64,000 bases of DNA from Lindgomyces ingoldianus (GCF_010093535.1 NW_022985164.1:1155485-1219484); one strand, 5' to 3'; shown: positions 43,281 through 55,853, counted from the stretch's first letter. The notes: generated by a model from the letters alone, not told the origin. Program-made: numbers and translations.

Positions 43281-43984
43281 GATGCTCTACAATTACCTGC
43301 AGAACGAAGGCAGGCTGGAAAGCAGTTGGTGCGTCGACAGACCTAGGTTAGCTATCTCAGCCGCAACAAAGAACTCCACACGCAGAGGGGAGAGGAAAAG
43401 GCACTGTTATATTAACAGGCTGTCGTTAGCAGCCATCAAAAAGAACATTAACGAGGAGATCAACGGGATATATAATCGCGCCAGCCAGACCAACACATGA
43501 GTTGTGTGGGCTTCTATTTCAAGACGCAGAAGCGCCCATGACTTTCTGGGCGCCAAACCAGCATGCCTCGCCTCGTGACGACCAGATCCCCGTGCGGCCG
43601 GACCTCCGATGCTCCATCTCCAATTTTTCCTAGCGGGGACTCGCTATTATCTTGAAATCAACCAGCAAGCATCGCTAGACTTCTGTTCACTCCAAATCAG
43701 AAGGCAATTGAAGGGCATTTGATCGCTACTCGACAAGGCCTCAAAAGCTATCAGGCCGGATTTACAGATAAGGGTTTCCCTGTAAGCTTGGTTCTTTCCA
43801 CGTTCATCCACCACAGCTACCAATCCCGCCAGACCAACACCCGATTGACGCCCGCTATAACCCGCATCATCTTCCCTGCAGCCTCAATTACTTACTTCGG
43901 ATGCACTTGTAACGAAAAACCGTCCCTCCCACCCGCATTCCCCTCCCCAGCACAAGCCCTTCGGGGCCACCACACCCGCCCGAC
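43281..43984. other. divergent promoter region, about 700 bases
   Basis: Shared between the Pro/Gln-rich protein gene (minus) and the uS8m gene (plus). No gene seen. Confidence 0.5.
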
Positions 43985-44593
43985 ATGTCCCTCGTCAACC
44001 TCGCGCACGTTTGTTCGCATCTTCAAAACGCCTCCAAAGCGCGGCTCGGCTTAACCTCCATCCCTGTATCTAAGCTGCACGTAAACCTCATGCTCGGTCT
44101 CCAAAAAGAAGGCTTCCTCTCCTCCGTCACTCTTGGCGGTACCGCGCCCCCAAAACCGTTCCTCCTGCAATCGCAGTCCGCGCCCGAGGAGCTGGAAAAA
44201 ATGGCCAACACGCTCGCTGAGGAGCCCTGGAACGCGTATCCGCCACCGGAAGCAGAAAAATCCTCACCTCACCCCTCACCCCTCGGCAAAGAACAAGTCT
44301 ACGAAGTCCACGTCCCGCAGAATCCAGCGCGGCGGAGATTGTGGCTGGGGTTGAAGTACTGGAATAACGAGCCGGTGTTGAAGCACATGCGGCTGATTAG
44401 CAAACCGACGAGGAGGATATGGTTAAACAGCGAGGATTTGGGCAAGATCACTAGGACGCGGCAGGCCGGGTTTGTAAAGGGCTTGACAAGTCCCGGGGAA
44501 TGTATGTTTGTGACGACGGATAGGGGGATTTTGGAAGCGAGGGAGTGCGTAGAGAGGAGGGTTGGTGGGATGGTGCTGTGTAGGGTTTCGTAG
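43985..44593 (+). CDS. MRPS8: mitochondrial small-subunit ribosomal protein uS8m
   Basis: Core protein of the mitochondrial small ribosomal subunit that binds 15S-type rRNA. A single exon gives 202 residues, beginning MSLVNLAHVCSHLQNASKAR. This matches the fungal mitochondrial uS8 start, where no long cleavable presequence is needed. The N-terminal half has the two-layer fold (VSKLHVNLMLGLQKEGFLSSV). An insertion rich in Pro and Glu (about residues 80-105) is larger than in bacterial S8. The C-terminal half shows RRLWLGLKYWNNEPVLKHMRLISKPTRRIW and the final domain (GECMFVTTDRGILEARE, GGMVLCRVS), where bacterial S8 has GxGxxIxST-like sequence. It converges with the large minus-strand gene downstream. 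Confidence 0.92.
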   Translation: MSLVNLAHVCSHLQNASKARLGLTSIPVSKLHVNLMLGLQKEGFLSSVTLGGTAPPKPFLLQSQSAPEELEKMANTLAEEPWNAYPPPEAEKSSPHPSPLGKEQVYEVHVPQNPARRRLWLGLKYWNNEPVLKHMRLISKPTRRIWLNSEDLGKITRTRQAGFVKGLTSPGECMFVTTDRGILEARECVERRVGGMVLCRVS

Positions 44594-45204
44594 GGGCAGT
44601 GAGTAGTTGGTTTTGGATGGACTGTCAAAGTTCATTGTACAAAATGGGTTTGCGTATGCATCGCCCGGTGCATGATTACGGCGTTGGACGGAGACATGTA
44701 ACAACACGAGGAGGATGGCGCCTACAGATGCGACCATGGAGAGGGTCTGTTGGGATATTCATGTATGTTTAGGTGCTAGCCATTCACCTCCCTAACCAGC
44801 TTCCAGATACATGACGCCGCATGAAATAAAATAAAAAGATTTCATCGAGTTCCAGACATCCTTGACAGTGGAAAAACACCGAAGGACTCCAGCAGATCCC
44901 GTTACGAACCCGAGTACTTAGCTAAGTAGGGTAAACTTCGAGGCGAAGAAGGCTTTGCTGTACCATGAAACGATCCGGGCGGTTAGCGCTACGACTCACA
45001 CGGACTACCCAACTGTAGACTCCACCCCAACACAAAGCCTCCGGAAGGAATATGACATCCTCGCATAACCCTGTATATTCACATACGCGCGCCCTCAATC
45101 CAACTTTTCCGTACCACCCTGAGAAAATGTGATCCAAATAGCGCCAAAGGGTATCAAGCAAAGTGTTAACACACAATTCAAGAAAAGAAATAAAAGGCGA
45201 ATGC
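44594..45204. other. convergent 3' intergenic region
   Basis: About 610 bases between the uS8m stop and the stop of the DUF8004-like gene. AATAAAATAAAA near 44826 is a plausible polyadenylation signal. No gene seen. Confidence 0.45.
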
Positions 45205-48200
45205 TCAAGCCCACCCTGGCTTATCCTCCTGATAGTACACCCGGTTGCTCAAAGTCTGCGGAACGTAACCCTGGGGACTCAGTGCATGTGGGCTCATGGC
45301 CTGGGGACTCATAGCATGCGGACTCATGGGCTGGTAGTTTCCATACACGTGTGGGCTTGCGGGGCTTGCAGGGCTCCTGAGAGGGCTCCTAGATGGTACT
45401 AATGGCCTGTCCACAAAGTCACTCTCCGTAAGACGGTACGATTGATCCCGTTTCGTTTTCCCAAATTCTTCCTGCTTGATCTTCTCATTTTCAATGCGTC
45501 GTTCGTATTGTCTCATTCGACCCATGTCATCGATCTTCTCGCTAATGCGGCGGATGTCATTGTTGAGCATCGTGGTGCCGTCGAGACTTTGTGCATCCTC
45601 GCTTCGCATGGTACCACTGCCACCGCCGTCAATCTCAGCACCAACAGGAACGCATGACCCCTCGAGCTCAACCGGCGCGCCTGCAATAGGCGTAGGATCC
45701 CAAGAGCGCTGCCAGCACCAACTCCGTTGTTGTGAGGCCTCCATGTACTCCGCTTGCCCGTTTGTCACCCAATCGGGGCATCTCTTGAGATCGGTGCAGA
45801 GGAAGTAGCGGACCCCCTCAGTCCATTTGAGGCCCTGGATATCCACGGAGAGTTCAGAAAGCACTTGCAGGATGCCGTAGAGCAGGACCCAGCGACCGAG
45901 GCGAGCTTCGCGGGGCGTGACAGATTTGAGGTCAGCGCTGAGTTCGAAGCGTTCGAATTGGTCGATAAGAGTGCTTCCTGTAGCTATTATCAGTGCTGCA
46001 TTTTATCGTCCAACGTGGAGCATGATAGGGGTAGTTTAGGACAGAAGTTGGCATCCTGTTGATATTGTCCCTGATTCTAGCAGTAGGTCTAGGCGATCAA
46101 TCCCTCTATGGATAAATGTCTTGGGATAGGTGCCAATATGTGTAATGCCAAGGATGAGGATGAAACTGTACTCACCGTTGAAAGAAACATCCAATTTCTC
46201 AATATTAGTCGCGTCGCTAAACACAATGGAAAGCTGCAGATGCGCCTTCTCATCCTTCTTAGTATCGACCTTCGATTTCTTCAGCCCACTAAAGAAACTC
46301 CTCTTCTGCGGCGACTTGATTTGCGGCACCTCTCTAGGCAAAAGCGGATATGGATGCGGAATATGGAGATACCCATGCCTGTTATCGAACGACACAAGCA
46401 TATCTGTGAGAGCAAGATCTGGGAAATCGGGGGAGAAGTCTTCGGTACACCGGTTCACTAATTTCCATTTCTTGCCTGGACGTTCCTCCCGGGAGTCCCA
46501 TATGACGTCTCGATTGACTAGATAGTCATAGAGGGAGCCAAAGTCTTCCTGCAGGCCTAACACCATTTTTCGGTTCAACCAGCTCTTCCCTTGATTTGGA
46601 GGCCAGTTTCCGTATATCTTAGTGTAGTAGTCGACCAAAAAGGCACGGAAGCCATTGTAATTTTGATAGACGGCTCCTCCGATCGCTTTTGGTGTGTCTT
46701 CCCACAAGTCGGCAAAATCGAATGTGGCCAGTTTCTCCTCAGTTTCCAGAATCTGTAATTGCAATGTTTTGGCAGCAATCCCGAGATTCCTCCTAGTTAC
46801 AATCGAGAGTCTCTTGAAGTCTGGGAGATCTTCGATCTGAGGAGACATGATGCCGGCAAGGTGGACAAAGCTCTCAAGGTATCCTTGGCGCCATTTCACA
46901 CTCTCTTGTTCAGACCATGCCAGGAGTCCAAGAGCAAGCTTGATACTATTTCGCATATCATCTAGCCCATGACTAGTGAGGTATTGAGTGATCATTTGAA
47001 CACTCCTTTCTCGTGGGGTTGTTCTAGACTGTTCAGTGTGATCCAGATCATACATGACTTGTATCTCTGGCTGCAGTGTTGACAACATCTCGAATAGATC
47101 CGCACCGACAATGGGTTTATTATGCAACATAGCAATGAAATTCCGGACAGCGACATGGTGTAGCCGTTGTGCTTGAGGAGTTCGAAGATGAGCAGGAGCT
47201 GTAAACCATAGTTCATGAGTAGGCGTCGTTTCGTTGGGGCGATTAGAGGGTGGGGGTGATAAATGGCCCGCTAAACCACTCCCTGGAGGGTAATAAGACG
47301 GGTTCCTTGATGAAGTTTCGGACATTGTCCCTCTGTAGTAGGCTTGGTCGATATTGAATGGTGGCGGAGATCTCCCTCCTGGCGATGTTGGGCCGAGCAT
47401 CCTTCGCTGTCCTTGTCCAGCGCCAGGGAACTGACTTGGGCCGACAGACGATTCAGGACTACCCGGAAGCGTCCATTCATCCTCATTGTCGTCGATCCTG
47501 CCATACAGTAGAGCGTTGCTCAACCATGTTGAACCCGACTTCTCAAGTGTTTCTAGATCTGCCCGTATCTGAGGAACTGGCCGATCCTCAGATACTTGCT
47601 CTTCTGTGAAATAAATTAGTACATTGCCACTCTGCATATGCTCGTCCTATAGAGGTTAGCTATATCACTCGAGCAATTGTACGAACATACATATTCAAAA
47701 CCACCATATGGACGGAGCCCAGACTCGCCGCCTTCCCAAATGCGGAAGTTCTGCCATGTCTTGTGGTTTGTAGGAACATGTGAAGCACTCGATTCGTTTC
47801 TGAATAAGGGAGGCGGGGGAGAGCTAACAACAGTCTTCTTTACCGGGACACCCCCACCTCTTCCCCTAGGTGCTTTGGATCCCTTTCGATTAGCGTCGTA
47901 CTTGGTCTTCTCCTTCCCTTGGGTGGAACTCTCGGAGATAGATGCTGAACCACTTTGCGAGGTCATCGGTCTATGAAACGCCTTGAAGTCGAGTGAGTCT
48001 TGGGAATCGATGGTATTTAAACGAGGTCTGCCACTACTGGCATGCGTCGAGCTGCTTCTCGAAGTCGCACGGCTGGCATCGCTGGATATGGTTATCGACC
48101 TTGACGGGATGCCCGTGCTCGTGTCCCTCCCACTTCGGTTCAGCGTGGGACGCCAATCAGTGAACGCGTCGTGGGGTCTTCGGATCGATTCAACGGGCTT

Positions 48201-48281
48201 CTTGTTTGATGCAGCTTTCTTTTCCTTCTTTTCGATATCTTTTGCGACGGCCTTGCGGGATCGTGCTCCGCGAGCAGACAT
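45205..48281 (-). CDS. large conserved filamentous-fungal protein (DUF8004-like)
   Basis: Three exons (48281-47691, 47646-46176 and 45977-45205) join in phase to 944 residues. The N-terminal 180 residues are basic and Ser-rich. The central region (about 190-690) is a folded domain. It begins with YGGFEYDEHMQSGNVLIYF and contains ELWFTAPAHLRTPQAQRLHHVAVRNFIAMLHNKPIVGADLFEML, the block I associate with DUF8004. Further conserved parts are HGLDDMRNSIKLALGLLAWSE and ESVKWRQGYLESFVHL. After the last intron come EARLGRWVLLYGILQVLSELSVD and a C-terminal tail with MSPHAMSPQAM-type repeats. Function is unknown. The 197-base last intron is longer than usual. No signal peptide or membrane helix is visible, so a cytoplasmic protein is likely. 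Confidence 0.82.
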
Positions 48282-50092
48282 TATTAATTTTCGCGACTTT
48301 ACGGGTTCATAGACGAGGGGTAGTGTTGTGACAAGTGTGGCAGAAGCAAATGACGGACTTCGAGCAGGAAAACAAAGGATTCGCGGAAATTGTTAGGCGG
48401 ACGATGGGGGTGATCAGCGTGATGTGCTGGATGTTGAATGCAGGAAGCAGGTGGGTGCTCAAAAGTACATGACTGCCTGCCTTGCGACGGGGATAGGTCA
48501 GTCAGGCTGCATCGAAGGCTGCGGCTGAAGAATTGAGCAATGTTGGGGTGGGACGAGGCTTGCGGAGAGTAACGGATGGCGCTGGCGCGGGGGGAAAGAA
48601 GGAGGGACAGTCGCGGGCGCGAAAACACTTTCAAGGAGAGGACAGAAGATGGTGCTCAGCTGTGTGAGATGGTGTAGGATGAAGTAGGATATATGGGTTT
48701 ATTTTTATGGACCCTTGCATGCAGTGCGTCCCACAGGGAAAGCATAGTGACAAGGCTTTTGAATGGCCGTCCGCCATGGGACTCTGCGGAGGAGTTCCGG
48801 TCTCGATAAGAAACCTTGTCTTCTCGTACGGCACAGGAGACAATTACCCATGAAGCGAGTGCCTCCGCTGCAGCCACGACGAGCCCATTTGCAGGCAGAG
48901 CAAAGCTGGAGGAGCAGTAGCAGCCAATAGGGAACCGGTGAGCTAGCTGAGGAGGATGAAGTGGAAGTCGGCTTGACTGGCAAACAACCCCATGCCTGGG
49001 CCAATATCCAGACGCCACAGGCAGAGGCAGAACGGCGAGAACAATGCGGGAGCCTCCAGTCTCACCCGGCGATAAGCCTGTGTGGAAGATGTTGTCTGCG
49101 ACCCTCCTAAGTGCCAGTCTGCTGGGCGTCAGCACGCAATTTCTCCAAGTCAATTATGGAAGAAAAGGAGCGCCGTTGGGGGGGGGGGGGAGGAGATGAG
49201 TTCACGGATGCGGCACAGCGGGCACAACAAGGACATATGGAAGCGCTGCAGTCGAAAGGAGAAGAGCAGTGACGGACAGGGCCGCTCTGAGCAACAGAGG
49301 CCGGGGAGTTACCTTTCTAGGCATGGATAGATTGCCCAGCGTGAGGGATGCAACAGTTCGCGAGATCGATGGGTCCCAAAGGTCCGCAGCCCAAAGCCCT
49401 GGGAGGGCATGAGCTGAGCAACGGTCGACTGGCGGACAACCCAACTCCGACCGAGGGAAGTGTCGCAAGAAGGTCTCTTGACTCGACCATTGCGGAATGG
49501 TCGAGAATGGTGGCGAGAAGAGGGCAGGGCACACAAAGAGGAGGATTGCCTGAGGCATCCGTTGCGCTTGCTGAGTTGGTCAGTTGCGCTTGCTTCCCGC
49601 CGTCCACCAAACAGATCCATGGCAGGAACGACCGACCGTCAATAGCTGTCAGAGTGAATGTCATTGCAGGGACAGGCCTGTCGCAAGGCACGGTTCCGCC
49701 TCGTGCAGACTTCTAGTTTCATCAAATCCCTCTCGCTTGCTTCGCTTCTTATGTTTCGTTCTTTTGCCAGGTGGTGAGTTTCCCAGCCACACCAATTCGG
49801 CACCCAGCCTCTCCCCGCCATCGTATATACCCCACCCATGTATCCTAGGTTTCTGCAACTTGCAATACGTCACCTATCTTCACAACAACACACCAACGGC
49901 CCGAAAACAGCAGCTTCATCCTCGAACAAGAATTTAAAAAGAGGCTATTCCACCGTCCCTGACCTGCCGTCAGCCGCCCGATCTCTCTTCCCAGCCCGGC
50001 ACAGCACCCGTGGTTCAGCAACCTGTCAACACGGCAAGCAGCGCGGCTCTTTCCCACCATCGCCCATTAGGGACAGCTCCCCAGCCTCCATC
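48282..50092. other. divergent intergenic region, 1.8 kb
   Basis: It lies between the DUF8004-like gene and the MARVEL-like gene. It contains a G13 homopolymer at 49178-49190 and, at 49824-49829, a TATATA just before an upstream in-frame ATG (49838). Other open frames overlap on both strands and carry no motif. Confidence 0.45.
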
Positions 50093-50762
50093 ATGACCTT
50101 CTCCGGCTTCTCATTTACCTTCTGGCGGTTCATGGAAATCATAACCCTGATTCCGGCCCTGGGCATGCTTGCATACTTTGTCCATGCCTACACGGCGCTC
50201 AATTCTCTAACGCCAAACTCGATTCTCGTCCTTTTCATCGTGTCTGTCCTTGGAGCGGCATGGGCGGTCGGCACGCTGTTTCTATATTCTCGTGCAAAGC
50301 ACTCTGCCGGCTTCGTCGCATTCGTGGACCTGCTCTTCGTCGGTGCCTTCATTGGCGGTGTCTATGAGCTGCGCGGCATTTCAAACGCGGATTGCACCCA
50401 CTTCACGCGCGACAGCTACTTTTTCAATCTTGGGGTCCTGGCGATAACGGGCAACATCTACTCGCCCCATGTGGAGAAGAACTGCGCTATGCTAAAGGCT
50501 AGCTTTGCGTTTGGTATCATGTAAGTCTGAGTTGGAGCAATTGATTGCGCAAGAGAGAACTAACGACATATCTAGGAACTGCATCTTTTTCTTCCTGACA
50601 TTCCTGCTGGCTCTCCTCGTCCACCGACACTACGGCGACCGCGACCGCGTTGTCGTCAAGCGCGAGACAACCCACGTTTCTCGTCATGGGCACCGCAGCC
50701 ACCGCTCGCGTAGCCCGCGACACTCGCATCACAGCAGCCGACGAGATCACTACGTGGTCTAG
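50093..50762 (+). CDS. MARVEL-like four-helix membrane protein
   Basis: Two exons (50093-50520 and 50576-50762) give 204 residues. Four hydrophobic helices appear in order: FWRFMEIITLIPALGMLAYFVHAY, SILVLFIVSVLGAAWAVGTLFLY, FVAFVDLLFVGAFIGGVYEL and, across the splice, SFAFGIMNCIFFFLTFLLALLV. Two cysteines lie in the last loop (NADCTHF, EKNCAML), as expected for a MARVEL-domain fold of plasma membrane proteins. The C-terminal tail is His/Arg/Ser-rich (RSHRSRSPRHSHHSSRR). The start at 50093 is chosen because the upstream in-frame ATG (49838) lies only 9 bases after a TATA box. The stop codon overlaps a 10-base tandem repeat. Confidence 0.83.
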
Positions 50763-50805
50763 AAGGACTCAGAAGGACTTAGAGGGACTTAGAGGGACCT
50801 AGAAG
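50761..50805 (+). repeat. 10-base tandem repeat starting at the stop codon
   Basis: About 4.5 units of AGAAGGACTT (variants AGAAGGACTC, AGAGGGACTT, AGAGGGACCT) in perfect 10-base register. The first AG is the end of the TAG stop codon of the MARVEL-like gene. Confidence 0.85.
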
Positions 50806-52193
50806 GCAGTGTAACATATGTACAGAAGGGATTGGGGCCGACTTTAGGGCTGGGGTTGGGTGGGTTTGGGCGAGGCTGGTATGGGAAATGGATCCGGGCT
50901 GGTTTTTGCGGTCGACAAGGGCCAAGCCTGGACAGGAACTCAAAATCTTGTGAATAGTGTGGACGAATTTCCTTAGGCATTATCACTCCTTAGAGGCGTG
51001 CGCATCTACTACCCCATGTGGAAGAAGCGCACTGACGACACGACTTGACGACCATTGTCTTTTAGCTTATTGCAGCTCTGTGGGCTTTTTTGTATTTTCT
51101 TGGGAGAGAGCTCAATACCCGACGAGTCAAATCAAACGAATATCTCATTTTTAAACATTTTTTGCCGCGAAGCCTTCAATTGACTCTTTTCCATACGCAG
51201 CATTTGTAGTTACCGCTCCCTAAACCTGTCACCACTAACCTTTGACAAGGCTGCCACTCTCTCCTTACCAGGCGCCCGGAAAAGCCCTTATCTTAATGTA
51301 CACCAGCACTCTTCACTCCCCAGAGAAGCCACCGACGATCTTCATCTTTCCGAACAAACGGGTAGGCACAGCTAGGTAGGTGCAGAGGATTACGGGCCGG
51401 GCTCCACCATCCCCACGCTAATTAGCTAATTGTTTTCAAAGCTGCGAAACCTACTTTCGACTACATGTCTTCTATTTTATTTCTCGCAATGGCACAGGAA
51501 CATTTGAGATAGGCCATGAATTGGAACTACCGGGTGGAGACTCCCTGCCTAGCGCAACAACAAGGCAATGCAGGACAGGACGGACAGGGTTGGGTTACAT
51601 TTGATCTCGAACCTGCATGGTCGGAGGAATCGACGATTTGGGGGAACCAGCTTGACTGAACGGGAAGCGAATGCGATGGAGTGTGCATGTGTTATGGATG
51701 CCGCATGATCAGACGAGGTACCGGGCTACATATTCCAGCCAGCCTTGATGTTGGTCAGCTGCGCCAAATCGACTGGCACCTGAGGAGCCAAATCCATACC
51801 TATGCATGCAGGCGTTTTAGGGTGGGTATTGCTCGAGCTGGAGAGTGGAGAAAAAGCGGCAATCTGCACATCGGCTCCACTATACCTTATGGTGGTACAT
51901 GTAATAGAGAATGAGGCATGACAAGGATCTGATTAAGACAGAAATTAGCACCCTTTTAAGTTCTCCCTACTTCGAGCAAGAGGCTAGATAGATCGAACCT
52001 GCCCTCGCCATGCTCAGTGTTCTGAATTAACATCCTGGATGTGTGGAGTGTTATTTGTTATCATTGCACCCATTCATTCCTCCGATTTATTTGCCCTTGA
52101 CCCCTGGGTTCGAAACACCACCAACCCTAAAACCAGTCTCTTAAGGCTTGCAAATACCCTTTTACAAGCTTCTTTCTCCGTGAAGATAAGGCT
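50806..52193. other. intergenic, 1.4 kb
   Basis: 3' flanks of the MARVEL-like and CSC1-like genes (convergent). No coding exon supported. Confidence 0.45.
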
Positions 52194-54900
52194 TTACCAT
52201 CTGATACCTTCCTTGAAAATAGGAATCCCCGAAAAATCCTCCACGCTCCACTTCACCGTCCCCTTCCCATCCACCCAAGCCCCCTGATCACTCGTTTTTA
52301 GACCTCCCTCCTCACACTCCTTAACTTCATTCTCACTAACCCCCATCTCATCCCTCGCCAACCAAATCAAAGGCGTTTGACTCGTAAACACCGGGTTCAG
52401 ATACACCTTTTTCAAATCCCCTTCCTTATACTCGGGCACGTCATCCTTATCGAAATCTCCATCTTTAAGCCAAACCGACATAGCACGATGGGAGGCAAAA
52501 ATATGAGGTTCGAAGAAACGCGCAATGGGGCCGAGGACTTTGGGTGGGACACGTGCTTGGGTGCCTAGGCGCTGGATATGGGATTCTGAGGAGTGGGGGG
52601 CTTCGCCTTGTTCTGCGGACGAGAGAAGCGGGGTTTGGTCAGAGTCGTCTTCGGGCTCTGCGGCCAGATCTGCCGGGAGGTATTTCTCGAGCGGCATTAG
52701 GTAGCGGTTCATCGCTGCATTATATATTACGGTAGTGATGAAGAGAACGGCGATCATGATGGACGGTCCTGTTGCTTTGCGGATCCCGAAGAGGCCAATC
52801 AGACAGAGTTCTGCGAGATATATGCCTGTGAGAATTTGCTGGAGTGCGAGAGCGTAAGAGTGGCCTTTGGTGTCGACCTTCGGTTGGATAGTGAAGAGGA
52901 GCATGTAGCGGTAGCTGATGTAGAACATTATGAGACCGGCTGCTGCGAAACCTAGAACGAGAGGAGCAATACAGGAATACGCAATAGCTACGTCAAGTTA
53001 GTAAGAATCCCATTCGAACCCAGAGAGATAGTGACCTACCAATGATGGCAAAGTTGGTATACTTAGGAAACACCTTGCCCCAAGCAATTCCCCTCAAACT
53101 CGTATACCTGTTGTACTTATCTCTCGGAGTCTTGTCAACAAAGAAGTCGAAGAACAAGTATTGTAGAAGATCTGAGTAGTTCAGTAGATTGTCCGATGAG
53201 CTAGTAATGCCTTGAACGATAAAATACGTCAGGTAGAAATTCGATGCCGTAGGCAGATTCTTAGCTAGCAGGGCGGGGACAGAGGTCGGATTTTGGGCGA
53301 TCTGGGAAACGACGGCTGCAGCGCCGGATGATAGTGTGGTTACTAGGAAGACTTGCGTGACTTGGAACACATAGTACCATTTTTGGACTTTGAGCTCTGC
53401 CGAGGTGGTTGTGGGTTCGCCAAAGGATTTGAACACGTCTGTGTGCCGTTATAAATTGCTGTGCTATGTAACTTGAGAGAGAAAACCTACATCTAAAGAT
53501 ACTCGGCACATATTTACTCAGTAAACTCGTGAGCAAGGGAGGTACAAGACCCGTCAACAGCCCCTGAACCGATTTTGGAAGGGTTTTCAAGAAGTTGAGC
53601 CACTGGTAATTCTCCGCAAGATAAGTAACGTTGGAAATTGCGGCGACAAATGCGACAGGGATGGACCAGAAGAGGATGGTTGCAATCACCAAACCTGTGG
53701 CTATTCCTTCTTGGGATATGCGGCGAGCAGGTGGTATTGTCAAGTTCTCCCAGATGATTTCGTTAGGCATTGTTCCAATGTATCTCGGATCCAAAGTCAG
53801 TAGCTTTGCAGACGCAATTTGTTGACAGGCTCTCTGGGCAGCGGCTTGAGTGCCAAACTCGACGAAGACGGCTGCTGCGCCATGGCTCTCTGGGATCTTG
53901 TATGATTCTCTTGTCTTCTGTATATCGGACTCTTTCTCTTTAATTTGCCCTCGCAGCCATTCAATACTGTCGACCCTCTTTCCCACTTCGGGTGGTGTCT
54001 TGAGCCAATGTGTTGGCCTCGAGGACTTTTTCAAGGGATCAGGAAGATCGGCATACGTTGTGTAGTTCCCATTCCGATCATCATTATTTCTCCTGCCCTT
54101 CCTTCCCTTCTTGTTGGCCCTCCGTATTAGCGTCATCTCCGCATCCTCAAGCTGCTTCACTTGCGCATTTCTATCGCTAACTAGAGATTCCAGTGCCCCA
54201 CCTTTAGTTGCAGGCCAGCATCTAACTGCATCATCGCTAAAGTAGCGCTGAAGATTCTTCTCCTCCAGAGCCTCCTTCGGTGCTGAGAGGAAGAGGACGG
54301 TGCGAGACGACAGCCTCTTCGCATTCGATTTCGAAAGGCTCCAGGCTTGTCGAAGCCCAATGAGCCAAAGCCGCTCTCGGGCGACCGTGAACATGACAAA
54401 TGCGAAGAAGACCCACGCAATTACGGCATGTGCATAGAGGCGCTTCCTTATGGTAACATTTCCAATAGAAATCTTGTCTAGCTCGGTTGATGTGCCTCCT
54501 CCGGTAGCATTAATTGGCATCAAAACCGGCCATGTTATACAACAGCCGACAACACAAATGAAGATGGCAGTCCTCAGAAACCGGAGGAAGAGATAGGCAT
54601 CAAGTGAAACGTGATAGAGTGTGAACTTATCGGGTACCACTCGCAATGTGTGGATCCAATCGAAGTACGAGCGGCTTGCTGACGGCGTGTGATCTCTGTA
54701 ATCATTAGCATTGAATCAGTGGTCTTACGATTGATGACCTACTTTTTTGATATCGTCCCAATGTAAGTCCGTGGTGCATAAATTTTAGGGTACCGATGTC
54801 TGACAGCGCAGAATATTGCAATAAACACCATTGCTGTAACCCATGTTGGTACGAAGGCTGACACAATCGAAGCTAGGGAAGCCGATCCATTGGGCTTCAT
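52194..54900 (-). CDS. CSC1/OSCA/TMEM63-type calcium-permeable stress-gated cation channel (DUF221 family)
   Basis: Four exons (54900-54743, 54695-53491, 53438-53040 and 52987-52194) join in phase to 851 residues. Three N-terminal helices are visible: WVTAMVFIAIFCAVR, LRTAIFICVVGCCITWPVLM and HAVIAWVFFAFVMFTVARERLW. They are separated by the RSN1-type segment with RRYPKIYAPRTY-like sequence. A cytosolic domain with an RRM-like fold (about residues 175-385) follows: TVLFLSAPKEAL early, HGAAAVFVEFGTQAAAQRACQ late. Then comes the seven-helix channel core (GLVIATILFWSIPVAFVAAISNV, YYVFQVTQVFLVTTLSSGAAAVV, FYLTYFIVQGITSSSDNLL, APLVLGFAAAGLIMFYISYRYMLLF). Family members open on osmotic or mechanical stress at the plasma membrane or vacuole. 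The C-terminus is a soluble tail ending EGIRW. The start MKPNGSASLASIV fits the family. Confidence 0.93.
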
Positions 54901-55853
54901 GAAAGATGCTGTTAGTAAGGCCTATAATGGTGAGCCTTTCAACAGGAACCTGACACCATGGGGGAATGACATTGAGAAATAGGAACTCGGAAGGGTACCA
55001 CATGTATCGCATACCATAGAACATGATTAAAATTGAGTTGATATGTGAACCCTCTTGCTGGCCTGGAGGATGCAAATTTCGGTTCTAAGCTATAATCTTG
55101 CCTTGTTTGGTCGTATGTGCTAATACGCAATAAATTATTGAAAGAAGGGTGGTCGGGATAAGGCATGATGCAAAGCAGTCATGGAAGGACACAACTGTCG
55201 GGAATAATATGCGTGGAATCATGACAAGCTTACCTTCTTCTCCTCATCCCAGGCACTAAACCCCTCATTGCCCATCGCCCCTACGCCGAAAATGTTCTGA
55301 AAAGCCATTGCAATAAGCGTTATGGTAAAGGAGGACACAGTGCGAAGTTGGGGGCAATGGAGCATGATTCTGTGCCTCGAAGGAGCGAACGGAGTCTTGA
55401 AACAAGCGGCTTAGCGTAACGTCATATTTGACATGAATAAGAAGAACTTGTGAAGGATTGGCGGGATTGTGAGAACGCAACGACTGATGCCTTGAGCGTG
55501 AAACGCGGTGGCTTATGGTTCACTGTCCGATGTGTAGGCGATGACGTCGATGGAGTGGCGCGTGCGTGGCACGTTTCTCGAAATCTCGACAGCATGTCTC
55601 GCTCTCGAGAAGCACCTTCATTTAAAGATTTTGAAGGTGTCGATTTTGAATGTATTCTTGACCACAGGGTGCAGTTTGGTTGAACATATTATCGCAATGC
55701 TAGAAACGTATGTGTGCCCGAGCCCAATCTCTTGCCGATGATGATTCCCGTGGTATCAATTCCCTTATAAAATAGAAACGCCGTGCTGAAATCCCAATCC
55801 CAATCCCAGCCACGAACTAGGAAAACATTCACCCGAAGACCAGATCCTTCATT
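54901..55853. other. intergenic, about 950 bases
   Basis: Promoter of the CSC1-like gene and 3' flank of the 1258-residue protein gene. No gene supported. Confidence 0.45.

Noticed and set aside
5421..44593. MEF1, bL36m and uS8m as a mitochondrial translation cluster
   Set aside because: They are 23 kb and 12 kb apart with unrelated genes between, so there is no clustering beyond chance.
49178..49190. G13 homopolymer as a regulatory element
   Set aside because: Mononucleotide runs are common and prone to sequencing error; nothing nearby suggests function.
53025..53035. GGTTCGAATGGG-like T-arm on the minus strand
   Set aside because: Lies inside an intron of the channel gene; no acceptor stem or anticodon arm can be drawn around it. 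No tRNA found in the window.
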